A stretch of 64,000 nucleotides of DNA, from assembly GCF_030718205.1 (NCBI RefSeq), contig NZ_JAUZQF010000031.1:48902-112901 (forward strand), in the 5' to 3' direction. The position numbers and the translations under genes are program-made. Shown piece by piece: positions 24,744-31,121 of the stretch (the stretch's first letter is position 1; the number at the start of each line of letters is the position of its first letter). This stretch comes from Nonomuraea turcica. GTDB taxonomy: Bacteria; Actinomycetota; Actinomycetes; Streptosporangiales; Streptosporangiaceae. Under the pieces are notes generated by a model, which worked only from the letters and a program-made list of their open reading frames with translations, made no database searches and was not told the origin of the DNA.

Positions 24744-25157
24744 TTATCGTGCGAGCGAGCATCGTGACAGCCCATGGGCTGGATCAACGCGCATGTGCCT
24801 GCTGTCCACCAGGTGGAAGGTGCTCATCTCGCTGCCATCAGGTCGGATCAGTTGCCTAGACGTACGGTCAACCCTGCCGGTAGCACTGACGGTCCGCGCC
24901 GGCTCATCTTTCGTAGCCGGGAATTTGCTCGTCCAGCTATACGTACCGTCGTCGCGAATGGTGAGGTAAACGTCCCAGGTGGACCCTGTTGCGTACTTCG
25001 TGCAGGTACCGGTCCAGTTTCCGGAAAGGTCATTGTCTTTTGCGTTCGCCTGGGCATGGGGTGAGAGCCCGATCAGCGGGAGCGGCCCCAGAGCGGCGAC
25101 GAGCAGTGCTCTCTTTAGCGTTGCGATCGGATGCCGTGTTTTCGGAATGCTGTCCAT
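24744..25157 (-). CDS. small secreted protein, tandem copy 1
   Basis: A 137-residue protein with a signal peptide (KRALLVAALGPLPLIGLSPH, AQA cleavage-like site at about residue 37). The mature domain reads DLSGNWTGTCTKYATGSTWD, YLTIRDDGTYSWTS and ends HGLSRCSLAR; two Cys bracket the domain and could form a disulfide. The next gene at 25258-25644 is a close paralogue with the same signal peptide and upstream sequence. The fold resembles small lipocalin-like stress proteins, but that is only an impression. Function unknown. Confidence 0.6.
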   Translation of the reverse strand: MDSIPKTRHPIATLKRALLVAALGPLPLIGLSPHAQANAKDNDLSGNWTGTCTKYATGSTWDVYLTIRDDGTYSWTSKFPATKDEPARTVSATGRVDRTSRQLIRPDGSEMSTFHLVDSRHMRVDPAHGLSRCSLAR

Positions 25158-25257
25158 GTGGTTGACCTCCGTATGGATAGCCGGACCTTAAAAGCGCGGA
25201 ACCTGGGGCTCACTTCCCTGGCAACGCTGCCAGACGGTGCCCGTGAAGGGCTGCTGA

Positions 25258-25644
25258 CTATCGTGTGAGCGAGCATCGTGTCATCCCATTGGATGAAACA
25301 GTGCTCATGTGCCTGCCGTCTACCGAGTAGGCGGAAGCCTTGCCGTTACTATCGATCAGTTGCCCGGACGCACGGTCGACCCTGCCGGTGGAACTGGCAG
25401 TCCAAGGGGATGTAGTCGTCCAGGTATACGTACCAGCGTCGCGAATAGTCACGTGAGCATCCCAGGTGTCCCCTGTTGAGATCTTCGTGCAGGTGCCGGT
25501 CCAGTTTCCGGAAAGGTCATCGTCCTTTGCGTTCGCCTGGGCATGGGGTGAGAGCCCGATCAACGGGAGCGGCCCCAGAGCGATGACGAGCAGTGCCCTC
25601 TTTAGTATCGCGCTCAGATGCCGTGTTCTCGGAACGCTGTCCAT
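25258..25644 (-). CDS. small secreted protein, tandem copy 2
   Basis: A 128-residue paralogue of the gene at 24744. The ATG at 25644 is chosen because SD GGAGGTCAACCAC matches the leader of copy 1 and the signal peptide (KRALLVIALGPLPLIGLSPH) aligns from that point. The mature part has the same LSGNWTGTCTK start and a Cys near the end, but shorter loops. The duplicated unit includes about 30 bp of leader. Independent ribosome sites suggest both copies are translated. Confidence 0.6.
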   Translation of the reverse strand: MDSVPRTRHLSAILKRALLVIALGPLPLIGLSPHAQANAKDDDLSGNWTGTCTKISTGDTWDAHVTIRDAGTYTWTTTSPWTASSTGRVDRASGQLIDSNGKASAYSVDGRHMSTVSSNGMTRCSLTR

Positions 25645-26159
25645 GTGGTTGACCTCCGCATGGATAGCCGGGCCCTTTCTCGCTTGTCCTCCTTGGAGTC
25701 CGTTTCGGTATCGCGTCTCTGGCGACACAAACGCAATTCCATCATTAGCGTCCAATTCGGACGAATATGGATATATGGGGTTAACTCCACTCTGCATCAC
25801 GCTGGCCGCGCCCACCACCAAATGCATGCCAAGCTAGCCGCTTGCACGCATTGGTTTATGTTCGAGCCTTGCGTTTCTGATGGCGACGGTCACGACCGTG
25901 ACGGTACGCGGTCAGAGGTCCGCGCACCGGCGGCGTACACGGGGCGCGCCACCGCAGCCACGCTCTTTCGACGCGAGGGTGTCGTACGGCGGTCGCGCCG
26001 CACGCGCGCAGGAACCTCGTCGCCGCATCGGACCGGATGCCGGGGTTGTGCTGATTGTACGGTCGGAGCGTGCGGCTCAGGCGGGCCACCTGCCGTAATT
26101 CCCTGCTGGTGGACCCGCCCCGCATTCCGGCTCAGTCAGCCTCGCAGGCACGCTCCTTC

Positions 26160-26280
26160 AGGCAACCCGGCTTTCGCTGCGCTCACCCCGCTCAGCCAAG
26201 ATCTTTTGGCGCGAGCGGGTGTTCACCAGCGCCGGTCGGGGCGCCAAAACATCTTGTTGGCCGGGGCCGCCGCGTTGCCT
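26160..26280 (+). promoter_or_regulatory. long-hairpin repeat element, copy B
   Basis: Outer stem AGGCAAC-c-CGGC (26160-26171) pairs with GCCG-c-GTTGCCT (26269-26280). The inner hairpin is CAAGAT-c-TTTTGGCGC (26197-26212) / GCGCCAAAA-c-ATCTTG (26241-26256), with a 28-base loop containing GGTGTTCACC. A conserved CCTCCCTCA-CG-AACAC stretch follows at about 26303. It lies 84 bp before ATG 26365. Confidence 0.7.
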
Positions 26281-26364
26281 TTCGTCGCTTCCGCCTGCGT
26301 GTCCTCCCTCACCGAAACACGGAACGGACACCCAGCAGGGGCACCGTACGGAAGGAGCCACACC

Positions 26365-26553
26365 ATGACCCTCAAGCTCGGCCTCCCCCTCTACCGCACG
26401 GACATCACCGCCTGCAGCAGGTGCGCCAACGGGGTCACCCTCGAGCACAGCTGGCCGACCACGGACGGCGGCCGCATCTGCCTGGGGTGCGTGGGCGAGC
26501 AGGTCGAGGCGTACCGGCTGACGACGGTCGCCGACCGCGAGATCCCCTTCTAG
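26365..26553 (+). CDS. 62-residue zinc-ribbon-like protein behind hairpin copy B
   Basis: ATG 26365 (SD GGAAGGAG) gives a 62-residue protein with CSRC at about 17-20 and CLGC at about 39-42, separated by TLEHSWPTTDGGRI: a minimal treble-clef or ribbon-like two-CxxC unit. It lies 93 bp before ssb on the same strand, probably in one transcript starting at or after hairpin copy B. Function unknown; small zinc proteins are common in plasmid early regions. Confidence 0.65.
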   Translation: MTLKLGLPLYRTDITACSRCANGVTLEHSWPTTDGGRICLGCVGEQVEAYRLTTVADREIPF

Positions 26554-26646
26554 GTCCTGCTCGGCGGGGGCCGCCGGCCCCCCGCCCGCTCCGTTCCCGT
26601 CCCGCTTCGGCAACCGCTCATCCCATCGACGTCCTTGGAGGACACC

Positions 26647-27153
26647 ATGGCAGCAGGCGACACCGTCATCACCCTCATCGGCAACCTCGTCGACGACCCG
26701 GAGCTGCGCTTCACCCCGACCGGCCAGGCGGTGGCCCGCTTCCGCCTCGCGTCCACCCCGCGCTTCATGGACCGCTCGACGAACGAGTGGAAGGACGGCG
26801 ACAGCCTCTTCCTGACCTGCAACGTGTGGCGGCAGATGGGAGAGAACGCCGCCGAGAGCCTCCAGCGCGGCATGCGCGTCATCCTGCAGGGCCGGCTCAA
26901 GCAGCGCACCTACGAGACCAAGGAGGGCGACAAGCGCACCGTCTACGAGATCGAGGTCGACGAGATCGGCCCGTCCATGCGCCACGCCACCGCCAAGGTG
27001 GTCAAGGTACGCGGCAGCCGCACCGTCAACACTCCCCCGCAGAACCCCTGGGACGGCATGCCCGCTGAAGGCCAGGACACCGGCCCGGCCGTCAGCGAGT
27101 CGGCGCCCGCCATGGCCGGAGCCGGAGCTTACGACCCCGCCCCGGAGTTCTAG
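26647..27153 (+). CDS. ssb: single-stranded DNA-binding protein
   Basis: A 168-residue SSB. The ATG at 26647 is chosen by SD GGAGGACACC, not the earlier in-frame ATG at 26635. The OB fold is clear: DTVITLIGNLVDDPELRFTP, GQAVARFRLASTPRFMD, LFLTCNVWRQMGENAAESLQ, GMRVILQGRLKQRTYE, RTVYEIEVDEIGPSMR. The C-terminal tail is flexible and ends in acidic/aromatic PAPEF in place of the usual DDDIPF, as in many actinobacterial accessory SSBs. Plasmid SSBs coat transferred single-stranded DNA; the hairpin element upstream fits early expression. Confidence 0.93.
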   Translation: MAAGDTVITLIGNLVDDPELRFTPTGQAVARFRLASTPRFMDRSTNEWKDGDSLFLTCNVWRQMGENAAESLQRGMRVILQGRLKQRTYETKEGDKRTVYEIEVDEIGPSMRHATAKVVKVRGSRTVNTPPQNPWDGMPAEGQDTGPAVSESAPAMAGAGAYDPAPEF

Positions 27154-27320
27154 CCCACCCAGCCGGCGGCCGCTCCCAGGTCCGGGAGCGGCCGCCCCGC
27201 TGAACTCCTGCCGCCGCCTGTGACACGCCGGCGTCTTAGCCCGGGCAACTCAGTGCGGCTGAAGGCCCCGCGCACCGCGCGGATCCATTGATGTCCATCA
27301 CCATCGCATGGGAGATCACC

Positions 27321-27425
27321 ATGACCATCACGCCTGCCGAGCAGCGCTGGCGCCACATCGAGCTCGTCCTTGACCGCTACTCCTCCATGCTGCAGGCCCG
27401 CGACGGGCAAGGCGTCGCCCCGTGA
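27321..27425 (+). CDS. 34-residue protein coupled to the next gene
   Basis: ATG 27321 follows GGGAGATCACC (SD GGGAG). The 34 codons (MTITPAEQRWRHIELVLDRY then SSMLQARDGQGVAP) end at TGA 27423-27425, which overlaps GTG 27422 of the next gene (GTGA). It is helical in prediction. Clear codon bias and the overlap support a real small gene. Function unknown. Confidence 0.55.
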   Translation: MTITPAEQRWRHIELVLDRYSSMLQARDGQGVAP

Positions 27426-27808
27426 CCGCGGAACCTGGCTCGCCGGCGGGCCAGGATGATCCGCTCGCTGGCGAGCTGTTTGCGGTCGAGCCGCAGCCCG
27501 GCGGCACCGGTTGGTCCTACAGCGTCTACCAGCGCATCGGCCGGGCGAAGATCACCAACCGGCGCCCGGGCGGGTACGAGCTGTACGGCGTCTACGGCGT
27601 CCGCCGGGCTGCCGACGGCTGGGACCTGTTCACCCAGTGGGAGGGCTGCCAGGATGGCGACGGCGTCGTCACCGGCCGGAGCCTGCTGGCCAGCAGCTGC
27701 GACCTCGACCCCTACATCTGGAGCCCCGCCGCGTGGTTCACCGAGATCTCCCTGTTCGTCACGCCCGACGAGTCAAGGCGTGACGGCCGGGGCCCGGCGC
27801 AGGAGTAG
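27422..27808 (+). CDS. hypothetical protein
   Basis: A 128-residue acidic protein from GTG 27422, coupled to the 34-residue gene. The centre is beta-rich and aromatic (SYSVYQRIGRAKITNRRPGG, YELYGVYGVRRAADGWDLFT), with a single CDLD near residue 98 and a charged tail. No family recognised. Its 3' end overlaps by 36 bp the 3' end of the convergent gene at 27773-28228. Confidence 0.55.
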   Translation: MTAEPGSPAGQDDPLAGELFAVEPQPGGTGWSYSVYQRIGRAKITNRRPGGYELYGVYGVRRAADGWDLFTQWEGCQDGDGVVTGRSLLASSCDLDPYIWSPAAWFTEISLFVTPDESRRDGRGPAQE

Positions 27809-28228
27809 CGGGCTGCCAGGCACCTTCTTCTCCAGTCGGGACCGGACGGCGCCGCGGCTGCGCCCGAGCTCGCGCATCAGATCCTCGATGGTGACCTCGG
27901 GCGAGGCGGCCAGCTCGGCCAGGCGTACATCGTCATCGGCACTCCACGGCCGGGCGGCGTTGGCGTGCTTAGCCCGCTGCTGCTCCACGGTGGTGGCCGG
28001 GCGCGGCGCCGGCGTACCGGTCAGCTCCGCGACGCCGCAGGACAGCAGCTGGGCGATCGCCGTCAGGTCGGTGGCGGCGGGCAGCGTGCCGCGCCACTCG
28101 GCCAGCAACTGGCCGTCGGCGTCGCTGCCGATCAGCTCCACCTGGTGGCCGCCGTCGACGGCCTGCACGGTCAGGTCGTAGCGGCGGCCGTCCTGCTCGG
28201 CGTGCAGACGCACCTGGGATACGGTCAT
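27773..28228 (-). CDS. small protein with C-terminal Myb/SANT-like helix-turn-helix
   Basis: A 151-residue protein from ATG 28228 (SD CAGGAGAA). The N-terminal half is beta-rich (RLHAEQDGRRYDLTVQAVDG). The C-terminal half has WSADDDVRLAELAASPEVTI followed by EDLMRELGRSRGAVRSRLEK, the pattern of a Myb/GcrA-like DNA-binding helical unit with a recognition helix GRSRGAVRSRLEKK. It lies directly downstream of the serine recombinase gene (69 bp). Probably an accessory or regulatory DNA-binding protein. Confidence 0.6.
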   Translation of the reverse strand: MTVSQVRLHAEQDGRRYDLTVQAVDGGHQVELIGSDADGQLLAEWRGTLPAATDLTAIAQLLSCGVAELTGTPAPRPATTVEQQRAKHANAARPWSADDDVRLAELAASPEVTIEDLMRELGRSRGAVRSRLEKKVPGSPLLLRRAPAVTP

Positions 28229-28296
28229 CGGGCTTCTCCTGTTCTGGTCGGGCAGATGGTCGGCAGGAACCCTCACGCTCGCCGGGCGCGCGATCA

Positions 28297-29193
28297 TCAC
28301 GCGTGGCCTGCGGGTTCGGTGTGTTCGGCTTCGGCCAAGGCCCGGTACAGCGAGGCCACCGAGGGGTGCTTGCCCGCGTTCTTGCCGGTCTTGATGGTCA
28401 GCTTCTTGGCGATCTCCGGCACCGGGGTGCCGTTGTCCTTCAGCGCGCGGGCGAATAGCAGCATGTCGTCGTCGATGACCTTCGGCCGCCCGCCGTGGTT
28501 GCCCTTGGCCGCGGCGGCCATCTGGCCCTCCAGAGTCTTCTCCCGGATGTAGTTGCGGTCGAGCTGGGCGGCCACGGCCAGCACGGCGAACAGCATGGAG
28601 CCCATGCCGCTGGGGTCGTAGATGCCAGTGAGCGGGCCGGTGAGGAGTTCGAGTTGGATGTCGCCGGTCTGCAGGGTGGCCGAGAGGGTCATCAGCTCGG
28701 CCGCGTTGCGGGCCAGGCGCTTGAGCTCATGCACGGTGAGGATGACCGGCTGGTCAGGCGCGGCCTGCTTGATGTCATGCGCGAGTTTGAGTGCCTTTTC
28801 CAGCTCGGGCCGTACCTTGACGCGGGTGCTGATCTTCTCGGAGAAGATCCGCTTGCACTGCGCGGCCTCCAGGGCATCCAGCTGGCTTTGCAGTTCCTGC
28901 TGGGCGGTCGAGCAGCGGGCGTAGCCGATGCGGATCGGCTTGGCGGCGAGGCTGGTTTCGGGGCGTGCCTCGATCGGTGGTCCTTGCCGCCACGGCCGCC
29001 CGGGCCCGCGGTCGTCGGGCACCGGCACCTCGAGTTCTTCCCGGAGAGGGGGCACGAGGATGAAACGCGCGGTGTGGTACTTGGTCGCGGTCTTGCCGCC
29101 GCGGGTGCGGCAGGCGCTGCCGGCCGGTGCCTCACATTTGGGGCAGTCGCGGCGTTCGATCGCATCTGCGGCGCCGGCGGGGGTCAAGTCCAT
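28297..29193 (-). CDS. serine recombinase (resolvase/invertase) with N-terminal zinc knuckle
   Basis: 298 residues from ATG 29193 (TTG 29223 is an alternative). The N-terminus has RRDCPKCEAPAGSACRTRGG, a knuckle found on many actinobacterial phage and plasmid proteins. The catalytic domain follows: RIGYARCSTAQQELQSQLDA with the nucleophile Ser (about residue 96), VHELKRLARNAAELM (the L-x-R-LARN helix) and the E-helix LAVAAQLDRNYIREKTLEG. It ends with a resolvase HTH (GRPKVIDDDMLLFARALKDN, SVASLYRALAEAE). A candidate res site lies just upstream. Likely multimer resolution or inversion. Confidence 0.85.
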   Translation of the reverse strand: MDLTPAGAADAIERRDCPKCEAPAGSACRTRGGKTATKYHTARFILVPPLREELEVPVPDDRGPGRPWRQGPPIEARPETSLAAKPIRIGYARCSTAQQELQSQLDALEAAQCKRIFSEKISTRVKVRPELEKALKLAHDIKQAAPDQPVILTVHELKRLARNAAELMTLSATLQTGDIQLELLTGPLTGIYDPSGMGSMLFAVLAVAAQLDRNYIREKTLEGQMAAAAKGNHGGRPKVIDDDMLLFARALKDNGTPVPEIAKKLTIKTGKNAGKHPSVASLYRALAEAEHTEPAGHA

Positions 29194-29244
29194 GCCCCAC
29201 AGTCTCTCAGAAGTGTCTCTCAAATTCCGGAAGTTTTGAGAGGT

Positions 29245-29299
29245 GTTCTGCGAACGAGAATCCGGGCAAACCGGGCGCGTTTTGGCTCGTTCTCAGAAC
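29245..29299. promoter_or_regulatory. candidate res/crossover site for the serine recombinase
   Basis: Inverted arms GTTCTGCGAACGAG (29245-29258) and CTCGTTCTCAGAAC (29286-29299) differ at one position and flank 27 bp. Direct repeats TGAGAGAC occur nearer the gene at 29206-29222 (minus strand). Such dyads just upstream of a resolvase gene are typical subsites. Confidence 0.5.
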
Positions 29300-29513
29300 T
29301 GTCACAACTGATCATTTATGAGAATCACGAGGCGCTATCTTTGGTTACGAAGAGTCCCGCTCTGGGCTGGCCGGAAACCGGAGGGAAGTTCGGTTGTGGC
29401 GGGTCGCCCGGTGATCCCTCAACGAAACCCACACGGCGAGGCAGCATGCGGCGGCCGTGGGCTCCGTCAAGAGATCCAGGAGCGGTGCGGGGGCTCCTGG
29501 GCCTCTCAGCGCT

Positions 29514-29828
29514 TCACAGGTCTTCCGACAGTCGGCGGTACGCCCGCACGGCCTCCAACTCCTGAGGGGAGATGGAGTCGTGGTGCTCCAAGAACCAGTC
29601 GCGGATCAGCCGCATCGGCTGGGTGCAGTTGACGTAGCGGCGGGCGCCGTTCACGGTGATCGGCACCGTCAGGGTGTCGCCGTCATGGGAGGACATGACC
29701 GTCAGGCCGATGATGAACCGGCGGCGGGACTCGAGTACGGCTGCTGCGGACGTGACGAGCATCAAGCGCTCACGATCGATGCCCTTCGGACTGTAGAGGT
29801 AGACCCCGCCCGCGGTGAGTGGGATCAC
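29514..29828 (-). CDS. MazF/PemK-like toxin of a type II TA pair
   Basis: A 104-residue protein starting MIPLTAGGVYLYSPKGIDRE, then LMLVTSAAAVLESRRRFIIG and LTVPITVNGARRYVNCTQPM, ending RLIRDWFLEHHDSISPQELE. The short SH3-like beta-barrel pattern followed by a C-terminal helix fits the CcdB/MazF/PemK superfamily of mRNA endoribonuclease or gyrase toxins; I cannot choose between them. Its ATG overlaps the antitoxin stop (29825-29828). The gene order antitoxin then toxin is typical. Confidence 0.65.
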   Translation of the reverse strand: MIPLTAGGVYLYSPKGIDRERLMLVTSAAAVLESRRRFIIGLTVMSSHDGDTLTVPITVNGARRYVNCTQPMRLIRDWFLEHHDSISPQELEAVRAYRRLSEDL

Positions 29829-30064
29829 GCGGCGCCCCGCTCCCGGAACTCATCGTCAGCCGCGGCGGCTTCCTGCTCGTCGACGAGCGCTTCGGCGAAC
29901 GCCTTGTCGGCGTCGGCGGTTGGCGCTCCTGTGGCGATGGCGTAGTAGATGACGGCCTGCTCGACGTAGGCCGACTTGCTGAGCCGGTCGCGTTCGGCGC
30001 CGGCCTCGATGAAGCCGTGCGCGATCTCGCTCAGGCTGTAGGAACCGTTCCTTGTCGTACCCAT
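29825..30064 (-). CDS. antitoxin of the TA pair
   Basis: A 79-residue protein from ATG 30064 (MGTTRNGSYSLSEIAHGFIE). The middle DRLSKSAYVEQAVIYYAIAT fits a short ribbon-helix-helix-like DNA-binding fold. The acidic C-terminal tail (EALVDEQEAAAADDEFRERG) is the sort of flexible segment that masks toxins. The frame is open further upstream but without coding bias. The palindromes at 30095-30117 just upstream are probable autoregulatory sites. Confidence 0.6.
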   Translation of the reverse strand: MGTTRNGSYSLSEIAHGFIEAGAERDRLSKSAYVEQAVIYYAIATGAPTADADKAFAEALVDEQEAAAADDEFRERGAA

Positions 30065-30087
30065 ACTCGCGATAGTAGTCGGCATAG

Positions 30088-30120
30088 TGGTCACACTACT
30101 AGTGCGGCTACTAGTAGCGC
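30088..30120 (-). promoter_or_regulatory. probable TA operator
   Basis: Palindrome CTACTAGTAG at 30108-30117 and a near-palindromic CACTACTAGTG at 30094-30104, 31-44 bp before the antitoxin ATG, in a locally AT-richer stretch. Confidence 0.5.
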
Positions 30121-30281
30121 TGGGAATCTCGCCGCTTGAAGGGCGCGCTACGTCTTGCCCCTCGGGCACGTGTCGACTGGCAATCCAGCCCCGTCCCGCC
30201 CGGTGCCCTCTGCTGACGCACCCGACCGTCGGCCGCCCTCGGTGTTCCAACTCGGGCAAGCCTCGCAGCCGGGCTCGTCCA

Positions 30282-30401
30282 CGCAACCCGGCTCGCCCGC
30301 CTCCGCCATAGATCTTTTGGCGCTATGCCACGGCTCTCGCTGTCCCCCGGGGGGAGACCTGCGCCAAAACATCTTGTCTGCGGCGGGGTCCCCGGGTTGC
30401 G
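30282..30401 (+). promoter_or_regulatory. long-hairpin repeat element, copy C
   Basis: Outer stem CGCAACCCGG (30282-30291) pairs perfectly with CCGGGTTGCG (30392-30401). The inner hairpin is AGAT-c-TTTTGGCGC (30310-30323) / GCGCCAAAA-c-ATCT (30361-30374), with a 37-base loop that contains a G/C hairpin. A conserved CCTCCCTCATCGGAACAC stretch follows at about 30423. It lies 90 bp before ATG 30492. Confidence 0.7.
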
Positions 30402-30491
30402 CTCCCTCCCTCCGGCCGCGGGCCCTCCCTCATCGGAACACCGGACAGGGGGCCCAGGCCAAGGGCACCCCGCACAGCAAAGGAAGCGGCC

Positions 30492-30869
30492 ATGGACTTC
30501 AGCGACCTCATCCACCCTCGTCCCGCCACACGCTCGTGGCCGTACAGGCTGGCGGCACTGCTCGGCCGCGCCTGGCGTACGCGCCCCTCCGTCTGCCAGG
30601 CCGAAGCCGAGCACGCCGACGTCCTGGTGCGAGCCCTGCTCCAGGGCCTGCCGACCTTCCCGATCGACGGCATCTTCGACCCCGCCGACGAGCTCATCAT
30701 CGACGACAGCGCCGAGATCCGCCGCTACGTCATCCCTCTCGGGCCTGGCCGTACCACGTGGCTGCACCGCCTGATCGCCACGGAACTGGCCACCCACCGC
30801 AACGCCCGGCCCGGCGGCAACGGCCACTGCGAGCACTGCCACGGCACCGGGTTCGCCTCCCCGTTCTGA
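30492..30869 (+). CDS. hypothetical protein with C-terminal CxxCxGxG knuckle, behind hairpin copy C
   Basis: A 125-residue protein from ATG 30492 (SD AAAGGAAG). The N-terminal part is helical (WPYRLAALLGRAWRTRPSVC), the middle acidic (FDPADELIIDDSAEIRRYVI), and the end carries CEHCHGTGF, a DnaJ-like half zinc knuckle. It is followed by a clean terminator at 30884. Function unknown. With the genes at 21820 and 26365 it forms the set of genes placed behind the repeated hairpin. Confidence 0.6.
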   Translation: MDFSDLIHPRPATRSWPYRLAALLGRAWRTRPSVCQAEAEHADVLVRALLQGLPTFPIDGIFDPADELIIDDSAEIRRYVIPLGPGRTTWLHRLIATELATHRNARPGGNGHCEHCHGTGFASPF

Positions 30870-30883
30870 TCCACCCGTGTCCC

Positions 30884-30916
30884 GGCCCGCCTCCTTCCGA
30901 AGGCGGGCCGTTTCTC
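30884..30916 (+). terminator. intrinsic terminator
   Basis: Perfect 9-bp stem GGCCCGCCT (30884-30892) / AGGCGGGCC (30901-30909) followed by GTTTCTC, 14 bp after the stop at 30869. Confidence 0.7.
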
Positions 30917-31121
30917 GTTCCGTCGCATTTGGAAAGCAAATGCCCACCGACCTTTCCTCCGTGCAATTTGGCTGCGCGAGCCGGGGCATATTTCGGCCGT
31001 TCCGCTATCCCGATTTCAACCTTGAAGTTCCTGGCCTCTTCCGGCCATTTCGGATGCTGCTCGAATTTCGGGGCGATGATGCAGTAGCGGTTCCCACTCC
31101 TTTTGAACATCGGAGTCGATA

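Noticed and set aside
26160..26340. Hammerhead-type ribozyme in the region after hairpin copy B (CCGAAACACGG)
   Set aside because: The GAAA part is present, but no CTGATGA core is found at the needed place; other small ribozyme cores were not recognised either.
29318..29632. Possible small plus-strand gene between the res-like site and the TA pair
   Set aside because: Weak codon bias, no SD, and overlaps the toxin gene on the other strand.
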